Below, piece by piece: positions 1 to 5,360 of a DNA stretch of 6,340 nucleotides. The stretch covers positions 1 to 6,340 of the forward strand of contig JAIRTY010000161.1 of assembly GCA_031254715.1 (NCBI GenBank), in the 5' to 3' direction. Below the pieces are notes generated by a model. The model ran no database searches and was not told the DNA's origin. It was given only the letters and a program-made list of their open reading frames with translations. The position numbers and the translations under genes were made by a program. Each line of letters starts with the position of its first letter. The stretch's first letter is position 1. This DNA comes from Nocardiopsaceae bacterium. GTDB taxonomy: Bacteria; Actinomycetota; Actinomycetes; Streptosporangiales; Streptosporangiaceae.

Positions 1-270
1 CGTGAGTACCAGGACATCGCCTACGCGCGCTACCGGACCGTGGTTGAGCTCGACGGGCAGGCCGCGCACCCGGCCGAAGCGCGCTGGCTCGACCTGGGCC
101 GCGACAACGCCAACGCCGCCTCCGGTCAGCTCACGTTGCGGTTCGGCTGGGCGGACGTCTCGCAGCGGCCTTGCCTCACAGCCGCCCTGGTCGGCGGCAC
201 CCTGGGGCACCGGGGCTGGCGGGGCCAGTTGCGCCGGTGCGGCCCTGCCTGCCCGCTCCAGGGCGGCTGA
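1..270 (+). CDS. DUF559 / restriction-endonuclease-fold protein, C-terminal part (5' end outside window)
   Basis: The frame is open from the window edge and stops with TGA at 268-270, leaving 89 C-terminal residues. They resemble the actinobacterial DUF559 (Vsr-like, restriction-endonuclease-fold) proteins. A core strand V-V-E-L-D-G (E16 and D18 of the visible part) is followed by an R-x-x-E-like acidic helix and R-D-N (34-36). Next come the strand L-T-L-R-F-G-W-A-D-V (44-53) and a helix ending R-G-W (71-73). The protein ends in R-R-C-G-P-A-C, so C80 and C84 could form a small metal or disulfide element. In this family the missing N-terminal part is often an AbiEi-like or winged-helix domain, which cannot be checked here. 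The substrate and role are unknown; a nuclease activity is only suggested by the fold. The gene converges on uppP, with the palindrome at 282-319 between them. Family call is fairly sure; function is not. Confidence 0.72.
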   Translation, partial: REYQDIAYARYRTVVELDGQAAHPAEARWLDLGRDNANAASGQLTLRFGWADVSQRPCLTAALVGGTLGHRGWRGQLRRCGPACPLQGG

Positions 271-281
271 TTCGATCAGCG

Positions 282-319
282 TTACGACTTTTACCCCTCA
301 TGAGGGGTAAAAGTCGTAA
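282..319. terminator. Perfect 38-bp palindrome between convergent genes; probable bidirectional terminator
   Basis: The left arm TTACGACTTTTACCCCTCA (282-300) is followed directly by its exact reverse complement (301-319), with no spacer and no mismatch. As RNA, either strand would form a stem of about 16-17 bp closed by a short U-C-A-U-G-A-type loop. It lies 11 bp past the stop of the DUF559 gene and 36 bp past the stop of uppP, which face each other, so a shared two-way terminator is the simplest reading. No run of U follows on either strand, which is common for actinobacterial terminators but weakens the call. The arms are clearly more AT-rich than the surroundings, so an operator for a dimeric protein or a dispersed palindromic repeat is also possible. 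Confidence 0.55.
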
Positions 320-355
320 AGATCATGGGAGGTGGCGTGGGGATGGCGGTGGTGG

Positions 356-1492
356 TTACTTGATGAGGCCTAGGTAGACGAGGCTGGCGAAGCCGACCAC
401 CAGGCAGTAGATGCCGAACGGGGTGAGGGTGCGGGTCCGGAAGTAGCGGACCAGGAACCGCACCGACAGGTACGCGCCGATGCCGGACAGGATGCTGCCG
501 AGCAGGATCGGCCCGTGGATGCCCTTGCCCAGCGGGCCGAACAGGTCCGGGATCTTCAGCACGCCCGCTGCCAGGATCACCGGGGTGGCGAGCAGGAAAG
601 CGAACCGGGCCGCGTCTTCGCGGGACAGCCCGCGCACCATGCCGGCCACCATCGTCACGCCGTCCCGGCTGATGCCCGCCAGCAACGCCAGGATCTGCGC
701 CAGGCCGATGATCACGGCCTCGATGTATCCGACCCTCGAGAGCCGCTGGTCGGACTCGATCGCCAGGGCCACTTCCTCGTTGCGGATCACCGGCTGGCTG
801 GCTGCGTGCCGGCCGGCGCCCGGGCGGCCGGTGCCGGGGGGACCAGCGTCGGGGGGACCAGCGCCGGGGGGACCAGCGCCCGCCCGGGCCGCCCCGGGCT
901 GGCCCATGCCGGGCTGGCCTGCCCCCGGGCGGGCGGCCGCACTGAGGCTCCGCGCCCGCTGCGTCCGCTGCGCAGCCGCGATCTCCTCGTCGGCCGCCAG
1001 CGACTTGCGGCGCCGGAACTTCTCGCCCGCGATCAGGATCAGGCCGTTGATCACCAGGAACCCGGCCGCGTAGATGGGGTGGCCGAAGATCACCCGGAAC
1101 TGGTGCTCGGCCACCAGCCCCACCAGCCCGACCGGGATCGTCGCCAGGATGACCATCCATGCCAGCCGCTGGTTCGGGTCGGTCAGGGAGAACCGCCGGG
1201 TGCCGGGCGCTGGCACGGCGAACTGCCCGAGCGAGGTGAAGAACCCGCCGATGATCCTGATCCAGTCCCGCCAGAAGTAGATCAGCAGCGCGATCGCGGT
1301 GGCCACGTGCAGCCCGACGATGAACGCCAGGTACGGTGACTCGGGCGCGGCGACGTTGAGGTCTTTCGCCCAGCTCCCGCCGATGATGGCCGGGATCAGC
1401 ACGTTGTGGCCCAGGCTGGAGACGGGGAAGAGCTCGGAGACGCCCTGGACCAGGCCGACGACGGCCGCCTCCAGGTAGGTCAGATGGGTCAT
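356..1492 (-). CDS. uppP: Undecaprenyl-diphosphate phosphatase (UppP/BacA family) with a long low-complexity loop
   Basis: This integral membrane enzyme would dephosphorylate undecaprenyl diphosphate to the monophosphate, recycling the lipid carrier for peptidoglycan and other wall polymers. The protein has 378 residues. The first active-site motif, G-L-V-Q-G-V-S-E-L-F-P-V-S-S-L-G-H, covers residues 13-29 and supplies the (Q/E)xxxE pair Q16/E20, S25, S26 and H29. The second, G-I-S-R-D-G-V-T (273-280), keeps S275, R276 and T280 but has Asp where most family members have Ser (P-G-x-S-R-S-G-x-T). Hydrophobic helices lie around 54-73, 110-128, 140-156, 258-272, 297-312, 328-346 and 358-376. Family members are usually about 270 residues; the excess is a loop at about 161-253 rich in Gly, Pro and Ala, preceded by R-R-R-K and so probably cytoplasmic. 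The ATG at 1490-1492 has a GAGAGG ribosome binding site 6 nt upstream. It lies 130 bp downstream of sdhB on the same strand; I see no convincing promoter or terminator in that gap, so read-through from the sdh operon is possible. The divergent motif suggests a paralogue rather than necessarily the main housekeeping copy. Confidence 0.9.
   Translation of the reverse strand: MTHLTYLEAAVVGLVQGVSELFPVSSLGHNVLIPAIIGGSWAKDLNVAAPESPYLAFIVGLHVATAIALLIYFWRDWIRIIGGFFTSLGQFAVPAPGTRRFSLTDPNQRLAWMVILATIPVGLVGLVAEHQFRVIFGHPIYAAGFLVINGLILIAGEKFRRRKSLAADEEIAAAQRTQRARSLSAAARPGAGQPGMGQPGAARAGAGPPGAGPPDAGPPGTGRPGAGRHAASQPVIRNEEVALAIESDQRLSRVGYIEAVIIGLAQILALLAGISRDGVTMVAGMVRGLSREDAARFAFLLATPVILAAGVLKIPDLFGPLGKGIHGPILLGSILSGIGAYLSVRFLVRYFRTRTLTPFGIYCLVVGFASLVYLGLIK
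836..880. repeat. Three tandem 15-bp copies inside the uppP loop
   Basis: Three consecutive 15-bp units, GGGGGGACCAGCGTC or GGGGGGACCAGCGCC, sit at 836-850, 851-865 and 866-880 on the plus strand, differing at one base. Read on the minus strand they encode five-residue units of the type G-A-G-P-P / D-A-G-P-P / G-T-G. They form the core of the Gly/Pro/Ala-rich insertion in UppP (about residues 189-228). Because the unit is a multiple of three, copy-number changes keep the reading frame. Confidence 0.85.
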
Positions 1493-1498
1493 GAAAGG

Positions 1499-1504
1499 CC
1501 TCTC
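1499..1504 (-). promoter_or_regulatory. Ribosome binding site of uppP
   Basis: On the minus strand GAGAGG lies 6 nt upstream of the ATG at 1490-1492. It supports that start, which also places the family's first active-site motif at the usual distance from the N-terminus. Confidence 0.6.
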
Positions 1505-1622
1505 GGCACCGGGTCAGCTATTGTCGGGCGCATCCCGCCGCCGGACGGCCGGCTCGCGCACGACTCATGGTACGGAAGCCGGACCTGGCCGGTTCGCAGC
1601 GCCGGTCAGGTTCTGGCCTGGC

Positions 1623-2441
1623 CTATCCCTGCTGCTCACCCGCTGAGCCGCTGTCACCGCGGGTGCCTGGCACAGCGGCGGTGCCGGCCGGACGGGGGCG
1701 GCGGCCGATCTTGGAGCCGAGCCAGACCAGCGGATCGTACTTGCGGCCGGCGACGCGCTCCTTCATCGGGATCAGCGCGTTGTCGGTGATCTTGATGTTC
1801 TCGGGGCAGACCTCGGTGCAGCACTTGGTGATGTTGCACAGGCCGAGTCCGAAGTCGTCCTGGGCGATGTCGCGCCGATCGGCCTCGTCGGCCGGGTGCA
1901 TCTCCAGCTCTGCGACCCGCATCAGGAACCGCGGGCCCGCGAAGGCCCGCTCGTTGTCCGCGTGGTCACGGATCACGTGACAGACGTTCTGGCACAGGAA
2001 GCACTCGATGCACTTACGGAACTCCTGCGATCGCTGCACGTCCACCTGCTGCATCCGGAACTCGCCGAGCCCGACCGCCGGGTCGGGGGTGAACGACGGG
2101 ATCTGCCGCGCCTTGACGTAGTTGAACGACACGTCGGTGACCAGGTCCCTGATAACCGGGAAGGTGCGCAGCGGGGTCAGGGTGACCGGCTGGCCCGGCT
2201 CGAACACCGACATCCTGGTCATGCACGCCAGCCGCGGCTGGCCGTTGATCTCCATCGAGCAGGAGCCGCACTTGCCGGCCTTGCAGTTCCAGCGGACGGC
2301 GAGGTCGCCGGCCTGGGTCGCCTGCAGCCGGTGCAGCACGTCGAGGATCACCTCGCCCTCGTTGGCCTCCACCTGGAAGTCGACCAGCTCGCCCTGCCCC
2401 GCGTCGCCCCGCCAGACCCGCAGGGTCACCTTCTCGCCCAT
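1623..2441 (-). CDS. sdhB: Succinate dehydrogenase iron-sulfur subunit (type F / Sdh1-like complex II)
   Basis: SdhB is the electron-transfer subunit of complex II, on the cytoplasmic face, passing electrons from the SdhA flavin to the membrane subunit. The protein has 272 residues. The N-terminal ferredoxin domain has the [2Fe-2S] ligands C53, C58 and C61 in C-K-A-G-K-C-G-S-C, plus C73. The C-terminal domain has C144, C147, C150 and C154 (C-I-E-C-F-L-C-Q-N-V-C) and then C202, C208 and C212. By the E. coli SdhB pattern, C144/C147/C150/C212 would hold [4Fe-4S] and C154/C202/C208 [3Fe-4S]; spacings of 6 and 4 residues in the last group match exactly. C207 next to C208 is an extra cysteine. From about residue 247 the protein ends in an Arg/Pro/Gly/Ala-rich, probably disordered tail, longer than I expect for the family. 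The ATG at 2439-2441 shares one base with the sdhA stop (TGATG), and a strong AGAGGAGA ribosome binding site lies inside the sdhA 3' end, so the two are likely translationally coupled. Confidence 0.95.
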   Translation of the reverse strand: MGEKVTLRVWRGDAGQGELVDFQVEANEGEVILDVLHRLQATQAGDLAVRWNCKAGKCGSCSMEINGQPRLACMTRMSVFEPGQPVTLTPLRTFPVIRDLVTDVSFNYVKARQIPSFTPDPAVGLGEFRMQQVDVQRSQEFRKCIECFLCQNVCHVIRDHADNERAFAGPRFLMRVAELEMHPADEADRRDIAQDDFGLGLCNITKCCTEVCPENIKITDNALIPMKERVAGRKYDPLVWLGSKIGRRPRPAGTAAVPGTRGDSGSAGEQQG

Positions 2442-4342
2442 CAGTGCTTCTCCTCTGCCGCCACGGCCGCGGGCAGTTCCTCGTCCGTCAGGTACTTGGC
2501 CAGTTCGGCGCGGTCGAACAGCGCCAGCAGGTCCTCCCGGATCGGCGCCATCGGCTGCTGCGTGAGCCCCACCTGGTCACCGTCCAGCGAGCAGATCAGG
2601 TTGACCTTGCGCCACTGCGACGACATGGCAGGGAAATCGTCGCGGGTATGCCCGCCCCGGCTCTCCTGCCTGGTGAGTGCCGCCTGCGCCACGCACTCGG
2701 CGATCACCATGATGTTGCGCAGGTCCAGCGCCAGGTGCCAGCCGGGGTTGTAGCCCTTCCCGCCCTCCGCGCTGACGTTCGCGGCCCGGGCGCGGAGCTT
2801 CTCGAGCTCGGCGAGCGCGGTCTTGATCTCATCTTCCCGGCGGATGATGCCGACCAGGTCGCTCATGGTCTGCTGGAGCTCGGTGTGCACGGCGTAGGGG
2901 TTCTCGCCGCCCTGCCGCTCCAGCGGCGCGACCACCTCGCCTTGCGCCGCGGTGATCTCCGCTGCGCTGACGGCGGGGCGGTCGGTCAGCCCGGCCAGGT
3001 ACTGTACCGCGCCCATCCCGGCCCGGCGGCCGAAGACCAGCAGGTCGGACAGGGAGTTGCCGCCCAGCCGGTTGGAGCCGTGCATGCCGCCTGAGACCTC
3101 GCCGGCCGCGAACAGGCCGGGTACGGATGCGGCGCCGGTGTCCGGCTCCACCTCCACCCCGCCCATCACGTAGTGCTGGGCCGGGCCGACTTCCATCGGC
3201 TCCTTCGTGATGTCCACGTCCGCCAGTTCCTTGAACTGGTGGTACATGGACGGCAGCCGGCGCAGGATCTCGTCGGCAGGCAGCCGGGAGGCGATGTCAA
3301 GGAACACCCCGCCGTGCGGCGACCCGCGACCGGCCTTGGCCTCGGCGTTGATCGCCCGGGCCACCTCGTCTCTGGGCAGCAGCTCCGGCGGCCGCCGGTT
3401 GTGGTCCGGGTCGTCGTACCAGCGGTCGGCCTCCTCCTCGGTCTCCGCGTGCTGGTCCCTGAACACGTCCGGCACGTAGCCGAACATGAACCGCTTGCCC
3501 TCGGAGTTGCGTAGCACCCCGCCGTCGCCCCTGACTGACTCGGTGACCAGCAGGCCCCGCACCGACAGCGGCCACACCATGTGGGTGGGGTGGAACTGGA
3601 CGAACTCCATGTTCATCAGCTTCGCCCCGGCCAGCAGCGCGAGCGCGTGGCCGTCGCCGGTGTACTCCCAGGAGTTGGAGGTGACCTTGAAGGTCTTCCC
3701 GATCCCGCCGGTGGCCAGGATGACCGCTGGCGCCTCGAACAGGACCAGCCGCCCGCTGTCGCGGAAGTACCCGAACGCCCCGGCGATCCGCCCGGCTCCG
3801 TCCTTGACCAGCCGGGTGATCGTGGTTTCCGCGAAGACCTTGATCATGGCCTCCGGGTCGCCGTGCTCGGCCGCGTCCTCCTGCTGCAGCGCGACCACCT
3901 TCTGCTGCAGGGTGCGGATCATCTCCAGCCCGGTGCGGTCGCCGACGTGTGCGAGCCGCGGGTACTCGTGGCCGCCGAAGTTGCGCTGGCTGATCTTGCC
4001 GTCCTTGGTGCGGTCGAACAGCGCGCCCCAGGCCTCAAGCTCCCACACCCGGTCCGGGGCCTCCTTGGCGTGCAGCTCGGCCATCCGCCAGTTGTTGAGG
4101 AACTTGCCGCCGCGCATCGTGTCGCGGAAGTGAACCTGCCAGTTGTCCCTGGGGTTCATGTTTCCCATCGCGGCGGCGCAGCCGCCCTCGGCCATGACCG
4201 TGTGCGCCTTGCCGAACAGGGACTTGGAGATGACGGCGGTCCGCTTGCCGGCGAGCCGCGCCTCGATCGCCGCCCGCAGCCCGGAGCCGCCCGCGCCCAC
4301 CACCACGACGTCGTAGGAGAGTCGCTCAATGTCGTCAGTCAT
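2441..4342 (-). CDS. sdhA: Succinate dehydrogenase flavoprotein subunit (type F / Sdh1-like complex II)
   Basis: SdhA is the catalytic subunit of complex II, oxidising succinate to fumarate in the TCA cycle at the cytoplasmic side of the membrane. Numbering from a GTG at 4345 (634 residues), the FAD-binding dinucleotide fold G-A-G-G-S-G is at 17-22. The covalent-FAD histidine is H48 in K-A-H-T-V-M-A-E-G-G. The substrate site has H252 (H-P-T-H), T268/E269, the proton-shuttle arginine R325 (P-R-D-E-V-A-R), H391 (H-Y-V-M-G-G) and R426 (G-S-N-R-L-G-G-N-S-L). All expected residues are present, and the length matches mycobacterial Sdh1 SdhA. The C-terminal helical domain fills about 455-620. Two starts are adjacent: GTG at 4343-4345 and ATG at 4340-4342. 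I prefer the ATG, which begins 12 nt after the sdhC stop; the ribosome binding site is weak for both, so coupling to sdhC translation is likely. The stop overlaps the sdhB start by one base. Confidence 0.95.
   Translation of the reverse strand: MTDDIERLSYDVVVVGAGGSGLRAAIEARLAGKRTAVISKSLFGKAHTVMAEGGCAAAMGNMNPRDNWQVHFRDTMRGGKFLNNWRMAELHAKEAPDRVWELEAWGALFDRTKDGKISQRNFGGHEYPRLAHVGDRTGLEMIRTLQQKVVALQQEDAAEHGDPEAMIKVFAETTITRLVKDGAGRIAGAFGYFRDSGRLVLFEAPAVILATGGIGKTFKVTSNSWEYTGDGHALALLAGAKLMNMEFVQFHPTHMVWPLSVRGLLVTESVRGDGGVLRNSEGKRFMFGYVPDVFRDQHAETEEEADRWYDDPDHNRRPPELLPRDEVARAINAEAKAGRGSPHGGVFLDIASRLPADEILRRLPSMYHQFKELADVDITKEPMEVGPAQHYVMGGVEVEPDTGAASVPGLFAAGEVSGGMHGSNRLGGNSLSDLLVFGRRAGMGAVQYLAGLTDRPAVSAAEITAAQGEVVAPLERQGGENPYAVHTELQQTMSDLVGIIRREDEIKTALAELEKLRARAANVSAEGGKGYNPGWHLALDLRNIMVIAECVAQAALTRQESRGGHTRDDFPAMSSQWRKVNLICSLDGDQVGLTQQPMAPIREDLLALFDRAELAKYLTDEELPAAVAAEEKH
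2449..2456 (-). promoter_or_regulatory. Ribosome binding site of sdhB within sdhA
   Basis: The minus strand reads AGAGGAGA and ends 7 nt before the sdhB ATG. It is made by the last Glu-Glu-Lys codons of sdhA. It is the strongest Shine-Dalgarno match in the operon and fits reinitiation of ribosomes at the TGATG stop/start overlap. Confidence 0.7.
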
Positions 4343-4354
4343 CACGATGCCCGC

Positions 4355-5161
4355 TTAGTTGAAGATCCTCGGGTCGCTGAACACGCCTGCTGCCAGCAGC
4401 GCGATGTACAGGTCGGTCAGCATCAGCGTGCCGAGCGTGGTCCAGGCGAACTGCATGTGGCGCGCGTTCAGCCACGAGACCCTGGTCCAGGCCCAGTACC
4501 TGACGGGGTGCTTGGAGAAGTTCTTGAGGCGGCCGCCGGTGATGTGCCGGCACGAGTGGCAGCCGAGCGTGTAGCCCCACAGCAGGACCACGTTCACCAG
4601 CATGATGAGCGTGCCGAGCCCGAGCCCGACGCCGCCGGTCTTGCCGTGGAAGGCCTGGATCAGGTCGTAGGTGTTCAGCACCGAGACCGCCACCGTGATC
4701 CAGAAGAAGTACCGGTGCAGATTCTGCATGATCAGCGGGAACCTGGTCTCGCCGGAGTAGGTCGCGTGCGGCTCGCGCACGGCGCACGCGGTCGGCGCCT
4801 GCCAGAACGACCGGTAATAGGCCCGCCGGTAGTAGTAGCAGCTGAGCCGGAAGCCCAGGATGAACGGGAGCGACACCAGCGCGTACGGGATGATCGGCGG
4901 GAGCGCCGGCAGCCATGTCCCCAGGCTGGCCGACCCCGGCACGCATTCGCCATTGATGCAGGGCGAATAGAACGGCGTCAGGTAGTGGTATTGCGGCACG
5001 TAATACCAGTGACCCATGAATACGCGCACGGTCGCGTACGCCACCCATATCGTCAGCAGCGTGGCGGTGACGGCCGGCACCCGCCACCATGGGTCCTTCC
5101 GGAGCGTGCGCTCCGCGATCTGCGCGCGTGTCCTCGCCGGCGCTGCCGTTACCTGCGTCAT
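4355..5161 (-). CDS. sdhC: Succinate dehydrogenase membrane subunit with Rieske-like motif (type F / Sdh1-like complex II)
   Basis: This 268-residue membrane subunit would anchor SdhA/SdhB and pass electrons to menaquinone. Five hydrophobic helices are visible at about residues 27-48, 88-107, 148-170, 180-200 and 237-260, replacing the SdhC/SdhD pair of E. coli-type enzymes. At the end of helix 4 is G-C-H-S-C-R-H (C201, H202, C204, H206), two Cys and two His as expected for a Rieske-type [2Fe-2S] cluster. As I recall, the mycobacterial Sdh1 cryo-EM structure showed such a cluster in the membrane region of the corresponding subunit. Other possible ligands or structural residues are C68/C73 (loop 1, perhaps a disulfide), C108, C126, H133, H149 and H218. 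The order membrane subunit, SdhA, SdhB matches mycobacterial Sdh1 (the Rv0249c-Rv0247c arrangement). I chose the ATG at 5159-5161 because GGAG lies 9 nt upstream; an in-frame ATG at 5260 would add 33 Arg/Ala-rich residues, lacks a clear ribosome binding site and would run through the leader hairpins. It is the first gene of the operon. Confidence 0.9.
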   Translation of the reverse strand: MTQVTAAPARTRAQIAERTLRKDPWWRVPAVTATLLTIWVAYATVRVFMGHWYYVPQYHYLTPFYSPCINGECVPGSASLGTWLPALPPIIPYALVSLPFILGFRLSCYYYRRAYYRSFWQAPTACAVREPHATYSGETRFPLIMQNLHRYFFWITVAVSVLNTYDLIQAFHGKTGGVGLGLGTLIMLVNVVLLWGYTLGCHSCRHITGGRLKNFSKHPVRYWAWTRVSWLNARHMQFAWTTLGTLMLTDLYIALLAAGVFSDPRIFN

Positions 5162-5170
5162 TGACAGAAT

Positions 5171-5174
5171 CTCC
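5171..5174 (-). promoter_or_regulatory. Ribosome binding site deciding the sdhC start
   Basis: GGAG (within GGCGGAGA on the minus strand) ends 9 nt before the ATG at 5159-5161. This is the main reason for preferring this start to the in-frame ATG 99 bp upstream. Confidence 0.6.
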
Positions 5175-5192
5175 GCCCTGGGCCACCGGGTT

Positions 5193-5210
5193 CCAGGGGT
5201 CGCCCCCTGG
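5193..5210 (-). promoter_or_regulatory. Leader hairpin near the sdhC ribosome binding site
   Basis: The minus strand reads CCAGGGG-GCGA-CCCCTGG, a perfect 7-bp stem with a GNRA-type loop (G-C-G-A). It lies 18 nt upstream of the GGAG ribosome binding site. The 3' arm could instead pair 6 bp with CCCAGGG at 5176-5182, immediately before that site, giving two mutually exclusive structures. It may be a leader regulatory element, or simply GC-rich sequence that folds easily; there is no U-run to make it a classical terminator. Confidence 0.4.
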
Positions 5211-5233
5211 GCTAGTACCGTGCCACCCGCGAT

Positions 5234-5252
5234 GCGGGCCCGCGGGGCCCGC
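5234..5252. repeat. GC-only inverted repeat in the sdh leader
   Basis: GCGGGCCC at 5234-5241 and GGGCCCGC at 5245-5252 are perfect inverted arms separated by GCG, giving an 8-bp all-G/C stem. It lies between the candidate -10 and the hairpin at 5193-5210, so it would be in the sdhC leader RNA. In a genome this rich in G+C such inverted repeats can arise by chance; I report it as structure only. Confidence 0.4.
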
Positions 5253-5271
5253 GCTCGCATGTTGCGGGTGA

Positions 5272-5277
5272 ACCCTA
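5272..5277 (-). promoter_or_regulatory. Candidate -10 element of the sdhCAB operon
   Basis: The minus strand reads TAGGGT, a good match to the actinobacterial housekeeping -10 pattern TAnnnT/TAGRRT. It would give a start near 5265 and a leader of about 100 nt before sdhC. No convincing TTGACA-like -35 lies 16-19 bp upstream, which fits a promoter needing an activator but also lowers confidence. The gap begins right after the S9 peptidase stop and is the only place for a dedicated promoter. Confidence 0.3.
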
Positions 5278-5319
5278 TTCCACATGGATATCACCGCGTG
5301 CTACCGGATCGGGAACCGG

Positions 5320-5360
5320 CCGCTGTGACTCTTGCTACAGCCGCTGTGAGCTTTGCTACA
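5320..5360. promoter_or_regulatory. Two 20-bp direct repeats 21 bp apart upstream of sdhC; candidate operators
   Basis: CCGCTGTGACTCTTGCTACA (5320-5339) and CCGCTGTGAGCTTTGCTACA (5341-5360) agree at 17 of 20 positions; the three differences are adjacent, in the middle. The conserved halves make TGTGA-N6-CTACA, a degenerate form of the TGTGA-N6-TCACA site bound by CRP-type regulators and also similar to Rex operators. The 21-bp period is two helical turns, placing both copies on the same DNA face. If transcription starts near 5265, the centres lie about 66 and 87 bp upstream, in the range of activator sites. The second copy overlaps the stop codon of the S9 peptidase gene. Confidence 0.5.

Noticed and set aside
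291..1160. Minus-strand frame (289 codons) overlapping uppP and ending in the palindrome
   Set aside because: It is an out-of-frame reading of uppP with Gly/Arg/Pro-rich composition; both UppP active-site motifs are in the other frame.
1493..1622. Possible promoter or terminator between sdhB and uppP
   Set aside because: The best -10-like hexamer on the minus strand (GACAAT at 1520-1525) is a poor match with no -35, and only short CCGG-type inverted repeats are present, so nothing can be supported.
1896..2753. Plus-strand open frame (285 codons) opposite sdhB and the end of sdhA
   Set aside because: It has the same antisense composition, no family resemblance, and spans the sdhA/sdhB junction, so it is a shadow.
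3581..5164. Long plus-strand open frame (527 codons) opposite sdhC and sdhA
   Set aside because: It is antisense to two strongly supported genes, is rich in Arg, His, Gln and Val with no recognisable motif, and is what GC-rich codon bias produces on the opposite strand.
5161..5166. TTGACA on the plus strand resembling a -35 box
   Set aside because: It spans the sdhC start codon, no -10 follows at a suitable distance, and no plus-strand gene lies downstream.
5162..5260. N-terminal extension of sdhC from an upstream in-frame ATG
   Set aside because: The 33 added residues are Arg/Ala/Gly-rich, no ribosome binding site precedes that ATG, and the downstream ATG has GGAG at a good distance.
4335..5294. 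Alternative minus-strand frame over sdhC (319 codons)
   Set aside because: It overlaps sdhC in another frame; only the sdhC frame shows five hydrophobic helices and the Cys/His motif, and this one is Arg/Ala/His-rich without pattern.
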